Source: Neoarius graeffei (Eukaryota > Chordata > Actinopteri > Siluriformes > Ariidae). From it: a stretch of DNA of 64,000 nucleotides. The notes beneath the pieces were generated by a model. That model was not told where the DNA came from, made no database searches, and saw only the letters and a program-made list of their open reading frames with translations. The stretch's first letter is position 1. Every line of letters starts with the position of its first letter. The DNA lies in the NCBI RefSeq assembly GCF_027579695.1, contig NC_083577.1, positions 40,119,198 to 40,183,197 of the forward strand. The letters run 5' to 3'. Positions 23,501 through 31,385 of the stretch are shown here, piece by piece. A program made the position numbers and the translations under genes.

Positions 23501-26500
23501 TCTGGAGGATCTCAGAATGTTGGTGTACCGGCTTCCATCTACCCCCATTCATCCCTCTTTCCGCGTCTTTCATTTTACGCTACTGATTAATAATCAAAAC
23601 TTTGTGGCTAATGCTAAATGCTACAGAAGAAGGGGTTTATGCGCATGCGTCTACTACTTCTATTGTTCTGGTGTCTCCGATGGGACCGTCTTACAGCGCA
23701 CGTAGTGGTGTGGCATGTGTATTGCATCGTTTTCAGCAAGCGTTGCGTTGCCATATGAACCTGATATTTTACTGATCCGTTGCCAATGTGGACGCGATAT
23801 TAAAAAAAAAATCTCGTTGTCGTGTGGCTGTAGCCTTAGTGAAGTGTGTTTTGGTGGTTGTTTACACTTGTATTTAGCATTGACAACTTGTGATCCGATT
23901 GCCCATGGCACATTTTAAAACCAGATCTAACCATGGTCAAATTTTTTTTTGCCAAGTTCAAAAATCTCAATTTTAGCAGTTTATATTGAAATGCTCTCAA
24001 AAATACTTGTTTTCTGTAACCACTGACTGTAAAATGACTTGTGCAGTTGTTATTGATCGTTATAAGCAGTGTGTCTCATTAAAACATCTCATTCCTTATT
24101 TTTATTGTAGTGTTGGGTAGCCCCACTGCAGAGTCTCCTATTCATGCCAAACCCAGCACTCCATCCCGCTTGACTCTCTTCATTAGGCAGCAAAATACGG
24201 GCAACCCATCCTCCACTGCTGCTTCCGACAACACTCCCTCCTCTCCTCGGGGCAGCATTTCCACACCATCACCCAACAGCCCCATGCATCAGCTTCCAGA
24301 GGCTTCAGAAGCCGAGTCTGGTTACCTGGAGTACCTTAGAGATGCACGACGGGGAATTGAGCTCTGCTCATGGGCCTGTCGGGACTGGTCAGCCCCTTAT
24401 GATGGAGAAAATCCTTCCCCCAATTCAGCACCACCTCCACCACTGCCTCCCACATCTAACCCATCTCTCAGTATGGTGCCTGAGCACTTCTCCATGCAGC
24501 CAAGTGGGCTTAAAGACATCCAGCAAAGGGCAGCCATGGTGGCAGCAGCGCGTGCAGAATGGAGCAACTCGGATCGAAACAGTGGAGAGTGGGATGTAAC
24601 GATCACTAAGAACTGCATCAGCCTCACACCTCGCAGCAAGAAACGCAGCCTGTTGCCTAATTCTGTCTCCCTGCAGCCACCCTCATCAACAGTTCCCCTA
24701 TTAGGGCCAGGAGAACCTGCAGGTCACCAACCCCACACACTTTCACATCGAGCACTCTATAACGGCACCGGACAGGCAGATGAGTGTGTGGATATGTCTG
24801 ATAGAGGGATGGAGGTGAAGAAGGTAAAGAGAGATGCAGATGCTAGTGGACGAGTGGAAGAATTAGGTGTGAACGGAAGGGCGGGTATTGTATCTACAGA
24901 ATCCAGTCTTCCCCTCCAGGGAGAGTATAGTTCGGTGATAAAACCATCTCAGGTGCAATCTACTGCGCTTCCACAACCACAGACAAGCCCAGCTAACTTG
25001 CAGTCCTCAGCCCAGGAGTGTAAATCCAGTGAGGGACAAAGATCGACTCCAGCCTTGAGCTCAACTGAAACATTCATCACAACAAGCTGCAGCAGCCCAG
25101 GGCTAGAGTCAGTCGAGAGTCTGATTGATGAGCTGCTAGAACAAGCACCATCTGAACCACTGTCTGGAGACTCTAATGGCCAGGGCATCAGCATTGAAGC
25201 ATTCCACCAAGAGCTACGAGACCTAGAGGAGCGAGTAAAGGGAAGGAGGGTTCACAAGCGAAGCACTGATGAGTTCATACAGGATCCCTTATCTAATCCT
25301 CCTGATCCAAACCGGCCAGATGAGGAGTGCTCTTTGTTGGAGACAGAGCAGGGAGCTGAAGAATCAAAGCCTGAAAGCTCCACCCCAGCCATGTTCAGCC
25401 CTGCACGACCACTTGGACAACCTCAAGCACAACCATACATAGGTAACTATGGGAGATTTGTATATACGGAGTCTTGCAAAAGTATTCGTCCCCCTTAGTG
25501 TTTGTCCTGTTTTGTTGCATTACAAGTTGCAATTAAAATGTGTTTTTGGAGGGTTTGCACTGATTTACACAATGTGCCTACAACTTTTATAGGTGAAAAT
25601 TGTTTTATTGTGACAGAAATAATAATTAAGATGGGGGGGGACCCTAGAAATCTGGAGTGTGCATAGGTATTCACCCCCCAAAGTCAATACTTTTGTAGAG
25701 CCACCTTTTGCTGCAACTACAGCTGCAAGTCTCTTGGGCTTTGTCTCTATTAGCTTAGCACATCTAGCCACTGAGATTTTTGCCCATTCCTCAAGGCAAA
25801 ACTCTTCCAACTCCACGTTAGATGGGTTGCATTGGTGTACAGCAATCTTCAAGTTATGCCACAGATTCTCAACTGAATTGAGGTCTGGGCTTTGACTAGG
25901 CCATTCCAAGACATTTAAATGTTTCCCTTTAAACCACTCCAGTGTAGCTTTAGCAGTATGTTTTGGGTCATTATCCTGCTGGAACGTGAACCTTCGTCCC
26001 AGTCCCAAACCTCTGGCTGACTCAAACAGGTTTTCTTCCAGAATTGCCCTGTGTTTTGTGCCATCCATCTTTCCTTCTGTCCTGACCAGCTTTCCTGTCC
26101 CTGCAGATGAAAAATATCTCCACAGCATGATGCTGCCACCACCATGCTTCACTGCAGGAATGACGTTCTCAGGGTGTTGGGTTTGCGCCACACATGGTGT
26201 TTCCCATGATGGCCAAAAAGATCAATTTTAGTCTCATTTGACCAGAGAATCTTCTTCCATGTGTTGGGGAGTCTACCACATGCTGTTGGGCAAACTCCAA
26301 ACATGTTTTCTTAAGCAATGACTTTTTTTTTTTTTTCTGGCCACTTGTCCATAAAGCCCCGCTCTGTGGAGTGTACGGCTTAAAGTGGTCCTATGGACAG
26401 ATACTCCCATCTCCACTGTGGATCTTTGCAGCTCCTTCAGTGTTATCTTTGGTGTCTTTGTTGCATCTCTGATTAATGCCCTCCTTGCCCGGTCTGTGAG

Positions 26501-29500
26501 TTTTGGTGGACGGCCTTCTCTTGTCAGGTTTGTAGCAGTGCCATGTTCTTTCCATTTTGCTCTAATGGATTTAATGTTGCTCCCTGGGATATTCAAAGCT
26601 TGAGATATTTTTTATAACCCAACCCTGATCTATACTTCTCCACAACTTTGTCTCTGACCTGTTTGGAGGCTCCTTGGTTTTCATGTTGCTTGCTTATTCG
26701 TGTAGCAGAGTCAGGGTCCTTCCAGAACAGGTTGATTTATACAGACATCATGTGACAGATCATGTGACACTTTGATTGCACACAGGTGGATCTTAATCAA
26801 CTAATTATGTGACTTATGAAGTGAATTGGTTGGACCAGCTCTTATTTAGGGGTTTCATACGAAAGGGGGTGAATACCTATGCACACTCCAGATTTCTTTT
26901 TATTTTTCATCTTAATTATTGTTTGTCACACAATAAAAGAATTTTCACCTTTAAAGTGGTCGGCATGTTGTGTAAATCAAATGGTGCTAACCCTCCAAAA
27001 GTCCATTTTAATTCCAGCTTATAATGTGACACAACAGGACAAACACCAAGGGGGATAAATACTTTTGCAAGACACCGTATGTGTTAAGTTACCTGGTTAA
27101 GAATAGTCAACACCTAGAAAAACAAATCTTCCACTGCGTCCACTTTGTGTCCGCAGGTCCCTTTTTGACGGTGCTCTTTTCAAAGCTGGAGAATATGATG
27201 CAAAATTCATTGTATGTGAACATTCTGTTGACTGGCATCGTGTTTCAGCTTGCCTGCTACCCTCAGCCTCTCCTCCGCTCCTTCCTTCTTAACACAAATA
27301 TGGTGTTCCAGCCTAGTGTCAAGTCTCTTGTACAGGTATGACTTTTACTGGACACAAGAGACTGTCTTCGTAAGCAAGCAAAGTGACCGTTCTACAGCGC
27401 AACAAAATGTCTGATCCTACTGATACTGTTACAGTCCAACACATTTCAACTTAAAAACACATTGAACTAAACTTTAAGAAGCTGCTGTTAATTTCAGTGT
27501 AAAACCACCTGAACTTGTGAACAAATTATAATCCAAATCTTGAGTGTTGTATTGTTACATGATGTTCCAGATTCAAATCAACCGAAGTGAAAGACTCATA
27601 AATGTTCAGCCGATTATATTTTCAAGTCAGATGAGTCTAGTTCATTGGTGTTCTTAATAACCTTCTATTTATTATTTCATATGCCATAATACAGTCCATA
27701 ATGAATACACTGCAACCCCGCTATAACAAACTCTCTTACTATGAACTTTTGCATATAACAAAGAAAGTTCATGTCCCCTGCCTTTAATGACAGAGTCTTC
27801 AAAAAACATTGCTGTGTCATGTCCACGTACATTGGCGCTCGGCGCATGCAGCGCTATTAGGACTAATTACAATACTATGCACCTGTTCCGGATTAGAGCA
27901 CAACCACAGCGCGTGCTTCTAAGGATTTTCTAAACACAGACTTGGCGAAGTATACATGCTGTACCGAGTGTTTCATGTTACCAAACCTTGTATCTGTGTG
28001 TTGCCTTTCTGGTTTTGACTTTGTTTTGCATATTTGAACTCTGCCTCCGTCATTCTGTCTGTGCCTCGCGTGACCATTGCCTGTTTCATGCCTTTGTCTT
28101 GCGTTTTTCAACTGTTTGCCTGCCTGTTTGTAAGTAAACACTTTTTTTCCTGCAGTTACATCCATCATTCACCTGCTTACATGACGCTCTGAGCCATGTC
28201 TTCCTCTTCCCACCAGAGACAAGCAATCAAGTCTGCAGTCTAGTGTTGTTGTACTTGAGACCGGTTGGTCTCAAGACCACTTTTTGAAACTCTCGGTCTC
28301 GTTTCGGGAATCAACCACATTTTTACTCGTGCTTGTCTCGGGCTCAGGCATGGAGGACTCAGGATTTTATTTCAAGACCCGACAAGACCACAAATGCTGG
28401 GATTTCATTAAATTGTCTGTACGTTGTCTGATTTATTTATAATTGTTACTGAGCTTGTATGTAAAATTTCCTGCTTCAAATGCGACCAGTGATGTGACTC
28501 ATTGCTAATTTGAAAGTTTTCTTCCTAATAACTGCTGTTGCCCCTTCCCACCCCACTTCACACACACTGGTCTGGTCCTGGTCTCGACTCGATCTCGGTT
28601 TAGGTGGTCTTGACTACAATACTACCTCAATCAAGTTAACGATGTGTGTTAACGCTATAAAACAAATGGCTTAACTAACCGAGCTTAGGTGTCGATCGTG
28701 AACATTTATCAAAAACAGTGATCAAAGGATCGATTTAAATTCAATCAAAAAATCGATTTTATTTTATGTAATTTTATTTTTTTATTGTTTACTGTTTTGC
28801 GTTTACCTCTGTAAAGCACATTGAACTGCCACTGTGTATGAAATGCGCTATATAAATAAACTTGCCTTGCCTTAAAAGGACGAAATGATTACTGATATCG
28901 CTAAACTTAACACCTAGTTAAAGCTCATCGGTGGCATTTTTATACCCCACACCCCGCCCTGCGGTGTGACATAAATGACAATCGGCGATTTGCGACGTAC
29001 GAATGAACTGAACGGTGAAGATTTAGAAAACATAGTGAGTCAGTGGGTGAACATATAGAGGTTACTGGTGTATCGCTGTCAGTCATTTCCATAACAGACG
29101 AAGAAATCGTCGCCTTCGTTGACTGGTTAACTCGGTCAATAAACCGTGATAGTGACTCAGAAGGAGAAATTTGTGATAAGGAGGATGTGACAAACTTTGC
29201 ATACAACTTGAGTGTTTGGTGTGACGAGTGGGTCCGCATTTGGATGTCCTCCAAGGAGTTCGTTATAGTGAGGTTGCAATGTAATAATTTTTTGTTTCCT
29301 GTAATTGAGAAAAAAAAATACATCAAAGCTTTCTTCCACTTGAATTCACAGCAACAAAACCTTTTTTTTTATTTTTGACCTCACCTTCCTTTTATTATTT
29401 CACTTTTTTTCAGGTGCTTGGATCTGTGAAGAATCGTATTGAAGTGTTTGCTGCAGTGCACGAGGACTTTCCAGCTATGCTGAGGAAGGCTCGGCGCTTC

Positions 29501-30079
29501 CTTGTCACACGAGGCAAACTAGACTGGACGGATTCGCCCACGGGTGTACCCCCTCTCCGTCGATCAGACTCAATGGGTTAGTGAGAAAACAAGCGGGGGG
29601 GGAGATGTTTATTTGTATAACCGTGTGAAAAGGTCAAGTTAAAGGAAATGTCTGTCTTCTCTTTTGGGCATTCGCTCATTAATTCTGCCTCTCCTCATCA
29701 TTTTGTAAACTGTTGAATTTTTGTCACACGCTTCTCTTGCCTAAGTGCATGTCTGTCTTTTATAGTGAAGAGTCGGAAGCCATCACTGGGTGAGCTGATC
29801 CTGAGGCATACTAACAGTCCAACGCGAGCACGTCACGCAGCTCAGGCAGCTCTGGCCCACGTAAGGGATGGGAGCCATTCTCTGCACAGCGCTCTGTTCC
29901 GCGGCGTGGTGGCCGGAACTGGAACTTCCAGTCTGGAGAAACAGGCAGAGGCGCTGCGGGTAAAGAACACGGTTTATTGCGCTGTAATCTTCTCTGAGTT
30001 TCTCAAGGAGCTGGCAGCTTTGGCCCAGGAGCATGCCGTGGCCATGCCCTTCCCACCCAGCCAGGACACTGAGGAGTGA
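3539..30079 (+). CDS. fhip1b: FHIP1B (FAM160A2), FTS and Hook-interacting protein, 12 coding exons
   Basis: FHIP1B is the FHIP subunit of the FTS-Hook-FHIP complex, which couples Hook dynein adaptors to early endosomes. Coding exons read join(3539..3667, 8738..8873, 9187..9443, 11705..11935, 17408..17653, 19331..19498, 19680..19759, 19852..20021, 24111..25442, 27157..27335, 29414..29576, 29766..30079). This is 3405 nt, 1134 codons plus stop; all junctions have AG/GT and matching phases. From recalled family sequence, matches include [10 protein letters not shown] (exon 1), GGADDL-AVRNHT (exon 2), [10 protein letters not shown] (exon 4), [13 protein letters not shown] (exon 5), ASTAYL-LFLRS (exon 6), [19 protein letters not shown] (exon 10) and VYCAVIF-EFLKELA near the C terminus. 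The conserved N-terminal part is about residues 1-470, then a Ser/Pro-rich disordered region to about 910, then the conserved C-terminal part. The human protein is shorter (about 970 residues); the excess lies mainly in the disordered exon 9. The paralogue fhip1a is the alternative; the N terminus and PTPSRL-LF-RQQ motif favour fhip1b. Confidence 0.9.
4457..5330. mobile_element. unclassified TIR element nested in the hAT
   Basis: Ends CTAGACCCCGAAGC and GGCTTTGGGGTCTAG are inverted. CTGTGA occurs directly outside both (4451-4456, 5331-5336). The interior is rich in GCCGCC/AGCCAGCC words. A 6-bp duplication does not fix the superfamily. Confidence 0.55.
5513..6332 (-). mobile_element. Tc1-like element, internally deleted
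   Basis: Inverted ends share a CAAAAATAAAAACTT core, next to TA. On the minus strand it keeps the transposase HTH start ([20 protein letters not shown], then [11 protein letters not shown]) joined directly to the C terminus ([14 protein letters not shown]), with the catalytic middle lost. Confidence 0.8.
5720..6034 (-). pseudogene. Tc1 transposase remnant, HTH plus C-terminal tail
   Basis: About 75 N-terminal residues with a helix-turn-helix ([18 protein letters not shown]) are followed by a frame change into the last 30 residues. DDE residues are absent, so it cannot be catalytic. Confidence 0.75.
6363..6876. other. fhip1b intron 1, no feature seen
   Basis: Intronic sequence between two transposons; no repeat or exon recognised. 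Confidence 0.5.
6877..8438 (-). mobile_element. full-length Tc1-like element, family A copy 1
   Basis: Long terminal inverted repeats begin CAACCCCGATTCCAAAAAAG and end with the near complement; TA flanks are at 6875-6876 and 8439-8440. It encodes a broken transposase on the minus strand. The same family occurs at 60557-62161 and 63049-64000. It lies in fhip1b intron 1. Confidence 0.92.
7095..8167 (-). pseudogene. Tc1 transposase, family A copy 1, broken
   Basis: The start [12 protein letters not shown] and the HTH ([20 protein letters not shown]) are followed by a 1-base deletion near 7926, next to the KTIL segment. The catalytic part holds WSDESKFE (first Asp), [11 protein letters not shown] (second Asp) and SPDLSPIEN (Glu), a DDE triad. 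An in-frame TAG replaces the Trp expected after ENI. Three bases are also missing in the Ser run compared with copy 2. Confidence 0.88.
8441..8737. other. fhip1b intron 1, 3' part
   Basis: Unremarkable AT-rich sequence ending in the exon 2 acceptor. Confidence 0.5.
8738..8873 (+). CDS. fhip1b: fhip1b coding exon 2
   Basis: Starts after TTTACAG and codes [20 protein letters not shown] then [15 protein letters not shown]. The donor is CCAG|GTTCAA at 8874, phase 1. It joins in frame to exon 3 through a split Gly codon, which recreates the family GP-LE segment. The preceding intron carries about 5 kb of transposons. Confidence 0.85.
9187..9443 (+). CDS. fhip1b: fhip1b coding exon 3
   Basis: Codes [20 protein letters not shown] through SLVLLLNQ. 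The acceptor is CTTTAG at 9181-9186; a second AG at 9179-9180 would shift the frame and is rejected. The donor is CAG|GTGTGT, phase 0. Confidence 0.88.
9820..9984 (+). pseudogene. THAP zinc-finger exon, frameshifted
   Basis: Starts [20 protein letters not shown] then SFYRIP. A frameshift near 9890 leads into [20 protein letters not shown] and LCSDHFVGG, ending at a GTAAGA donor. The THAP C2CH pattern is visible (Cys pair, Trp, then LCSDHF with Cys and His). The frameshift inactivates the exon. Confidence 0.7.
10241..10278. repeat. 38-bp palindrome at the minisatellite border
   Basis: GGCAGCTATTTACAC and GTGTAAATAGCTGCC are exact inverse complements around an 8-bp centre. The same palindrome recurs at 39323-39360 and, slightly changed, at 39869-39906. 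Confidence 0.85.
10289..11029. repeat. GC-rich minisatellite, 79-bp and 34-bp units
   Basis: A 79-bp unit recurs (34 bp ending CCCCCTCAAATTAAGC plus 45 bp containing CCGGAGTGCTCCGG and GGAGCGCGCTCC). Between about 10700 and 10800 only the 34-bp part repeats. The final unit (about 10984-11029) is inverted. It is CpG-rich and full of short palindromes. The 79-bp period shifts frame each repeat, so the repeated small reading frames are not genes. Confidence 0.92.
11030..11216 (-). pseudogene. YqaJ/SWIM-type protein, first-exon remnant (truncated)
   Basis: Minus-strand reading [20 protein letters not shown] then [20 protein letters not shown] and [14 protein letters not shown]. It runs straight into the inverted minisatellite unit. 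The same exon is longer in the 39-kb copy. Confidence 0.6.
11294..11704. other. fhip1b intron 3, 3' part
   Basis: AT-rich, no recognised repeat, ending in the weak exon 4 acceptor. Confidence 0.5.
11705..11935 (+). CDS. fhip1b: fhip1b coding exon 4
   Basis: Codes [20 protein letters not shown] through NSYFCP, including [20 protein letters not shown], a strongly conserved FHIP segment. The acceptor CTTGAG has a weak pyrimidine tract; the donor is CCG|GTAGGT, phase 0. The upstream intron holds the 9.7-11.3 kb minisatellite element. Confidence 0.87.
12756..13946. mobile_element. TIR element with CAT duplication nested in a Tc1
   Basis: The ends contain GGTTTTCCCC and GGGGAAAACACTG. CAT lies before (12753-12755) and after (13947-13949); removing the insert restores the Tc1 reading ACTCAT-AAGCAG. 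The right part has GGGGGCATGCCCCCGAACCC. Superfamily not fixed. Confidence 0.55.
14391..15597 (+). mobile_element. hAT element with perfect 8-bp duplication
   Basis: GGTTGTCC lies on both sides (14383-14390, 15598-15605). Terminal inverted repeats are CAGCGCTCGAAACTAAC and GTTAATTTCAAGCCCTG. It keeps a short N-terminal reading frame at 14746-14871. Confidence 0.8.
14746..14871 (+). pseudogene. hAT transposase N-terminal remnant, 41 residues
   Basis: Reads [20 protein letters not shown] then [13 protein letters not shown] and a stop. The Ser/Pro-rich leader resembles the start of hAT transposases such as those of fish ZMYM/hATC-type elements; the catalytic body is gone. Confidence 0.45.
16120..17215. 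mobile_element. degenerate repeat split by an insertion with a ~16-bp direct repeat
   Basis: The outer repeat reads GGTGGATCCAGAGCCTATCC and continues after 17073 with GGGACACCAATTCGTTGCAG. Between them lies an insert starting GGCCGGATTAAC and ending TTAATATGGC. ACTGGGCACAAG plus CAAG occurs on both sides (about 16159 and 17074), as a target duplication. The insert contains a SINE piece and a short acidic reading frame ([13 protein letters not shown]). Confidence 0.5.
16489..16733 (-). mobile_element. tRNA-derived SINE, family S1, truncated
   Basis: Same family as 35117-35491, 57966-58316 and 59075-59445. Read on the minus strand, it begins with a tRNA-like head carrying a B box (GGTTCGAGCCC type) and ends at the TGTCAGCCC segment, lacking the tail. 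Confidence 0.75.
17408..17653 (+). CDS. fhip1b: fhip1b coding exon 5
   Basis: Exactly 82 codons, [19 protein letters not shown] through [14 protein letters not shown]. The acceptor is CCCTAG and the donor AAG|GTGAGA, phase 0. Residues match the FHIP family closely, including GDDWH-LRREDW and [15 protein letters not shown]. The preceding intron is a nest of Tc1 and hAT insertions. Confidence 0.9.
17822..19186 (+). mobile_element. THAP-bearing TTAA element (Kolobok-like)
   Basis: TTAA lies at 17822-17825 and 19183-19186. The right end reads GTTCTGCGTATCTCC; the left end AGTGATTCATATAGG is only loosely complementary. It carries a THAP exon at 17967. TTAA targets with a THAP transposase fit Kolobok, but the weak terminal match keeps this tentative. 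It ends 145 bp before fhip1b exon 6. Confidence 0.45.
17967..18257 (+). pseudogene. THAP-domain exon, decayed
   Basis: Reads [20 protein letters not shown], then [18 protein letters not shown] and LKEGAVPTI, the order of a THAP domain (Cys near the start, Trp, then CSAHF, with a final AVPTI). The second Cys of the first pair is missing, so zinc binding is probably lost. Confidence 0.65.
19331..19498 (+). CDS. fhip1b: fhip1b coding exon 6
   Basis: 56 codons, [20 protein letters not shown] through [10 protein letters not shown]. The acceptor is TCCAG and the donor CGG|GTAGGT, phase 0. It lies 145 bp downstream of a THAP-bearing TTAA element. Confidence 0.9.
19680..19759 (+). CDS. fhip1b: fhip1b coding exon 7
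   Basis: Short exon coding [20 protein letters not shown] then MLQLVL plus two bases of an Arg codon. The acceptor is CTCTGTAG and the donor AG|GTGTGT, phase 2. It is separated from exon 8 by a 92-bp intron. Confidence 0.9.
19852..20021 (+). CDS. fhip1b: fhip1b coding exon 8
   Basis: Completes the split Arg and codes [20 protein letters not shown] then [17 protein letters not shown]. The acceptor is GTTTAG and the donor AAAG|GTAAGC, phase 1. It ends the conserved N-terminal domain; the tail [10 protein letters not shown] leads into the disordered region. Confidence 0.9.
20253..20785 (+). mobile_element. mariner-like element, internally deleted
   Basis: Left end CAGGGTGTTTCAAAAG and right end CTTTGA-like TTTTTTGAAACA, inverted. 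It holds an N-terminal transposase piece (KAVRALEYA, then HAFMRI and [10 protein letters not shown] in shifted frames) and a C-terminal piece ([12 protein letters not shown]). A GT microsatellite sits at the deletion point. Confidence 0.55.
20555..20588. repeat. (GT)n microsatellite
   Basis: About 17 uninterrupted GT units followed by CT repeats. Confidence 0.95.
20786..22540. other. fhip1b intron 8, unclassified
   Basis: No element with convincing ends was found. A GC-rich patch at about 21778-21850 (CCCCGCCCCCGCCTCGCGC) stands out from AT-rich surroundings and may be part of an old repeat. Confidence 0.4.
22550..23920. mobile_element. possible TIR element enclosing a Harbinger-like MITE
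   Basis: Left TAGTTTTAAAATGTGTCTTG and right CATGGCACATTTTAAAACCA are imperfect inverted repeats, each followed inward by GGCGATCGG/CCGATTGCC. Flanking duplications were not resolved. Confidence 0.4.
22891..23835. mobile_element. Harbinger-like MITE, TTA duplication
   Basis: Starts GGCCCTGTCCACACGGCAAC and ends with a near complement (GTCGTGTGGCTGTAGCC). TTA lies at 22888-22890 and 23836-23838. Confidence 0.6.
24111..25442 (+). CDS. fhip1b: fhip1b coding exon 9 (large disordered exon)
   Basis: 1332 nt. The acceptor TTTATTGTAG lies at 24101-24110. It codes a Ser/Pro/Glu-rich region beginning [20 protein letters not shown], with conserved islands [25 protein letters not shown] and KKRSLLP. 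The donor is ATAG|GTAACT, phase 1, so the open frame that runs on to a stop at 25498 is intron read-through. A Tc1 element begins 24 bp after the exon end. Confidence 0.88.
25467..27077 (-). mobile_element. full-length Tc1-like element, 24 bp after fhip1b exon 9
   Basis: Inverted ends CGGAGTCTTGCAAAAGTATT and ATACTTTTGCAAGACACCG; TA at 25465-25466 and 27078-27079. Transposase on the minus strand, broken. It fills most of the intron between exons 9 and 10. Confidence 0.92.
25640..26684 (-). pseudogene. Tc1 transposase, broken
   Basis: Begins near 26684 with [14 protein letters not shown]; the DNA-binding part reads [21 protein letters not shown] disruption near 26330 (run of K/A) breaks the frame. 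The catalytic half has [21 protein letters not shown] (second Asp) and [11 protein letters not shown] (Glu), and ends [11 protein letters not shown]. The first Asp region around 26230-26260 lies across the break. Confidence 0.85.
27157..27335 (+). CDS. fhip1b: fhip1b coding exon 10
   Basis: Codes [20 protein letters not shown] through PSVKSLVQ, the start of the conserved C-terminal FHIP domain. The acceptor is TCCGCAG and the donor CAG|GTATGA, phase 0. It lies 78 bp beyond the target duplication of the Tc1 in the preceding intron. Confidence 0.92.
28243..28622. mobile_element. TIR MITE nested in the Tigger-like element
   Basis: Left GTTGTTGTACTTGAGACC and right GGTCTTGACTACAATACTA are imperfect inverted repeats; the interior is rich in GAGACC/GGTCTC words. 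No clear target duplication. Confidence 0.45.
28795..28875 (+). repeat. fragment of a retroposon 3' tail
   Basis: Reads AAATGCGCTATATAAATAAA after CTGTAAAGCACATTGAA, a tail common to fish retroposons as I recall. Confidence 0.35.
29414..29576 (+). CDS. fhip1b: fhip1b coding exon 11
   Basis: Codes [20 protein letters not shown] through PLRRSDSM plus one base. The acceptor is TTTTTTTCAG and the donor ATGG|GTTAGT, phase 1. The TAG directly after the junction is intronic. Confidence 0.9.
29766..30079 (+). CDS. fhip1b: fhip1b coding exon 12 (terminal)
   Basis: Codes [20 protein letters not shown] through the stop TGA at 30077-30079. It contains [10 protein letters not shown] and [20 protein letters not shown], the family signature for the FHIP1B C terminus, and ends in an acidic DTEE tail. 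The acceptor is TTTTATAG. Confidence 0.92.
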
Positions 30080-31300
30080 CGGACATTGCGCTCAATCTTC
30101 CTACGGTTTTTAAAAGGAATAAGACAAGAAATGTGAGGATAGGTGTAATTACATGTTTATAATAATTTTTTAAAACTGTACAGGATATGTAAGAGCTTCA
30201 TTGTTAAAAGTTTAGAAAGATGTCCATATAAATCTTGTATAAATTCTATATAAAATATGTATAATGTTTTTACACAGTATGCTCAGAGCAACTTGTATGC
30301 TTTAACATGGCTGTACATAAGCACTCCCGAAAGAAAAACTTTGGTGTTATTTCGCAAATTTTTTTTTTAAATGTAAGAGGCATGCTGCTGTGATCTTTTT
30401 ATTATACTAGGTTTGTACCAAGTAATTCTATACAAGGGATCTACTAAAAAATGCAAACAAAGCTCAGTAAAACCCACATATTTCTGTTACTTTTATAGAT
30501 TTATGTAGGGAAATGATTTTCATAACGTGGCTTGATTGTCAGTAACCATTATCAGGGCCTCGTCAGCTGGCCTGAGCATTTACTATGTACAACTCCATTT
30601 ATCCAAACAAAGTGAAGGAAATGACAGCTCGACAGTGAACTCACGCAGCACCTACCCTTTAAGTATAAATGTTTTTTGAGTCTTGTCCAAGTAGAAATAC
30701 GGTTTTTAAAACATGATTGGTGTGAATAAGTTAAAATATACATTTAACACAATGGGGTCCCCCCCCCCTTCCCTCCATTTTTATAAAAAGGGGAAAAAAA
30801 ACCCAACCTGTCCTAAAATCTACAATGAGGAGCAGTGGTCAGTTAGCTCTCGTGGCTTATGCAATATTCTACTCACTGAAATTGTGGGTGCATTTTGTTG
30901 TGTATTGAGATGGAGTATTTGAAACTGAGCACAAGTTGCCTGGGAAAAGAGTTTTGTTATTTATAGTACAAGATTGTCAGTTGTGTACTGTAGCCTGTTT
31001 TTGAAAAGATGCTGCAGCCAGAATATATATAAATTTTTGTAGACATGCCTTTCCATTGTTTTACCCCACAAACTAGCTAAATGAAAATGAAGTCATTGCC
31101 TAACTGAAGCACATGACTCGTGTTTGTAGCAAGGAATATTTAAATCTAATAGCACTCTTAAAAATACATAATGTTCGTTAGTATAGTGATATTGAGTCGT
31201 TTTTTGTCTTTTTTTTTTTTTTTTTAAACAAAAAAGTAAATGTGTACAGCTTGGTACACTGCATTTTAGAGGCATTCAAATAAATTGTGGTCTCTCATGG
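30080..31300 (+). other. fhip1b: fhip1b 3' UTR and polyadenylation signal
   Basis: AT-rich sequence after the stop, without repeats I recognise. An AATAAA hexamer lies at 31279-31284, followed by a TG-rich stretch, and is the best candidate polyadenylation signal. The exact 3' end is inferred. Confidence 0.5.
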
Positions 31301-31385
31301 GTGATTGCCGTAGGGGTCCCCAAAGATTATATCTGACACGTTGGCGTACTGTTTGCTGAGTGTTTTAGTGACTGGACATAAAGTA

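Larger units (their letters stand above)
27708..29281 (+). mobile_element. Tigger/pogo-like element with internal insertions
   Basis: Ends CACTGCAACCCCGCTATAAC and GTTATAGTGAGGTTGCAATG are inverted; TA flanks at 27706-27707 and 29282-29283. Near the right end the reading [15 protein letters not shown] with an acidic [13 protein letters not shown] tail resembles the C terminus of pogo-type transposases. It ends 130 bp before fhip1b exon 11. Confidence 0.6.

Noticed and set aside
24342..25194. Antisense and alternative-frame reading frames within fhip1b exon 9
   Set aside because: Shadows of the real coding exon; the sense frame carries the family motifs.
25443..25498. Extension of fhip1b exon 9 to a stop at 25498
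   Set aside because: A consensus donor at 25443 joins in phase with exon 10; the extension is intron and Tc1 sequence.
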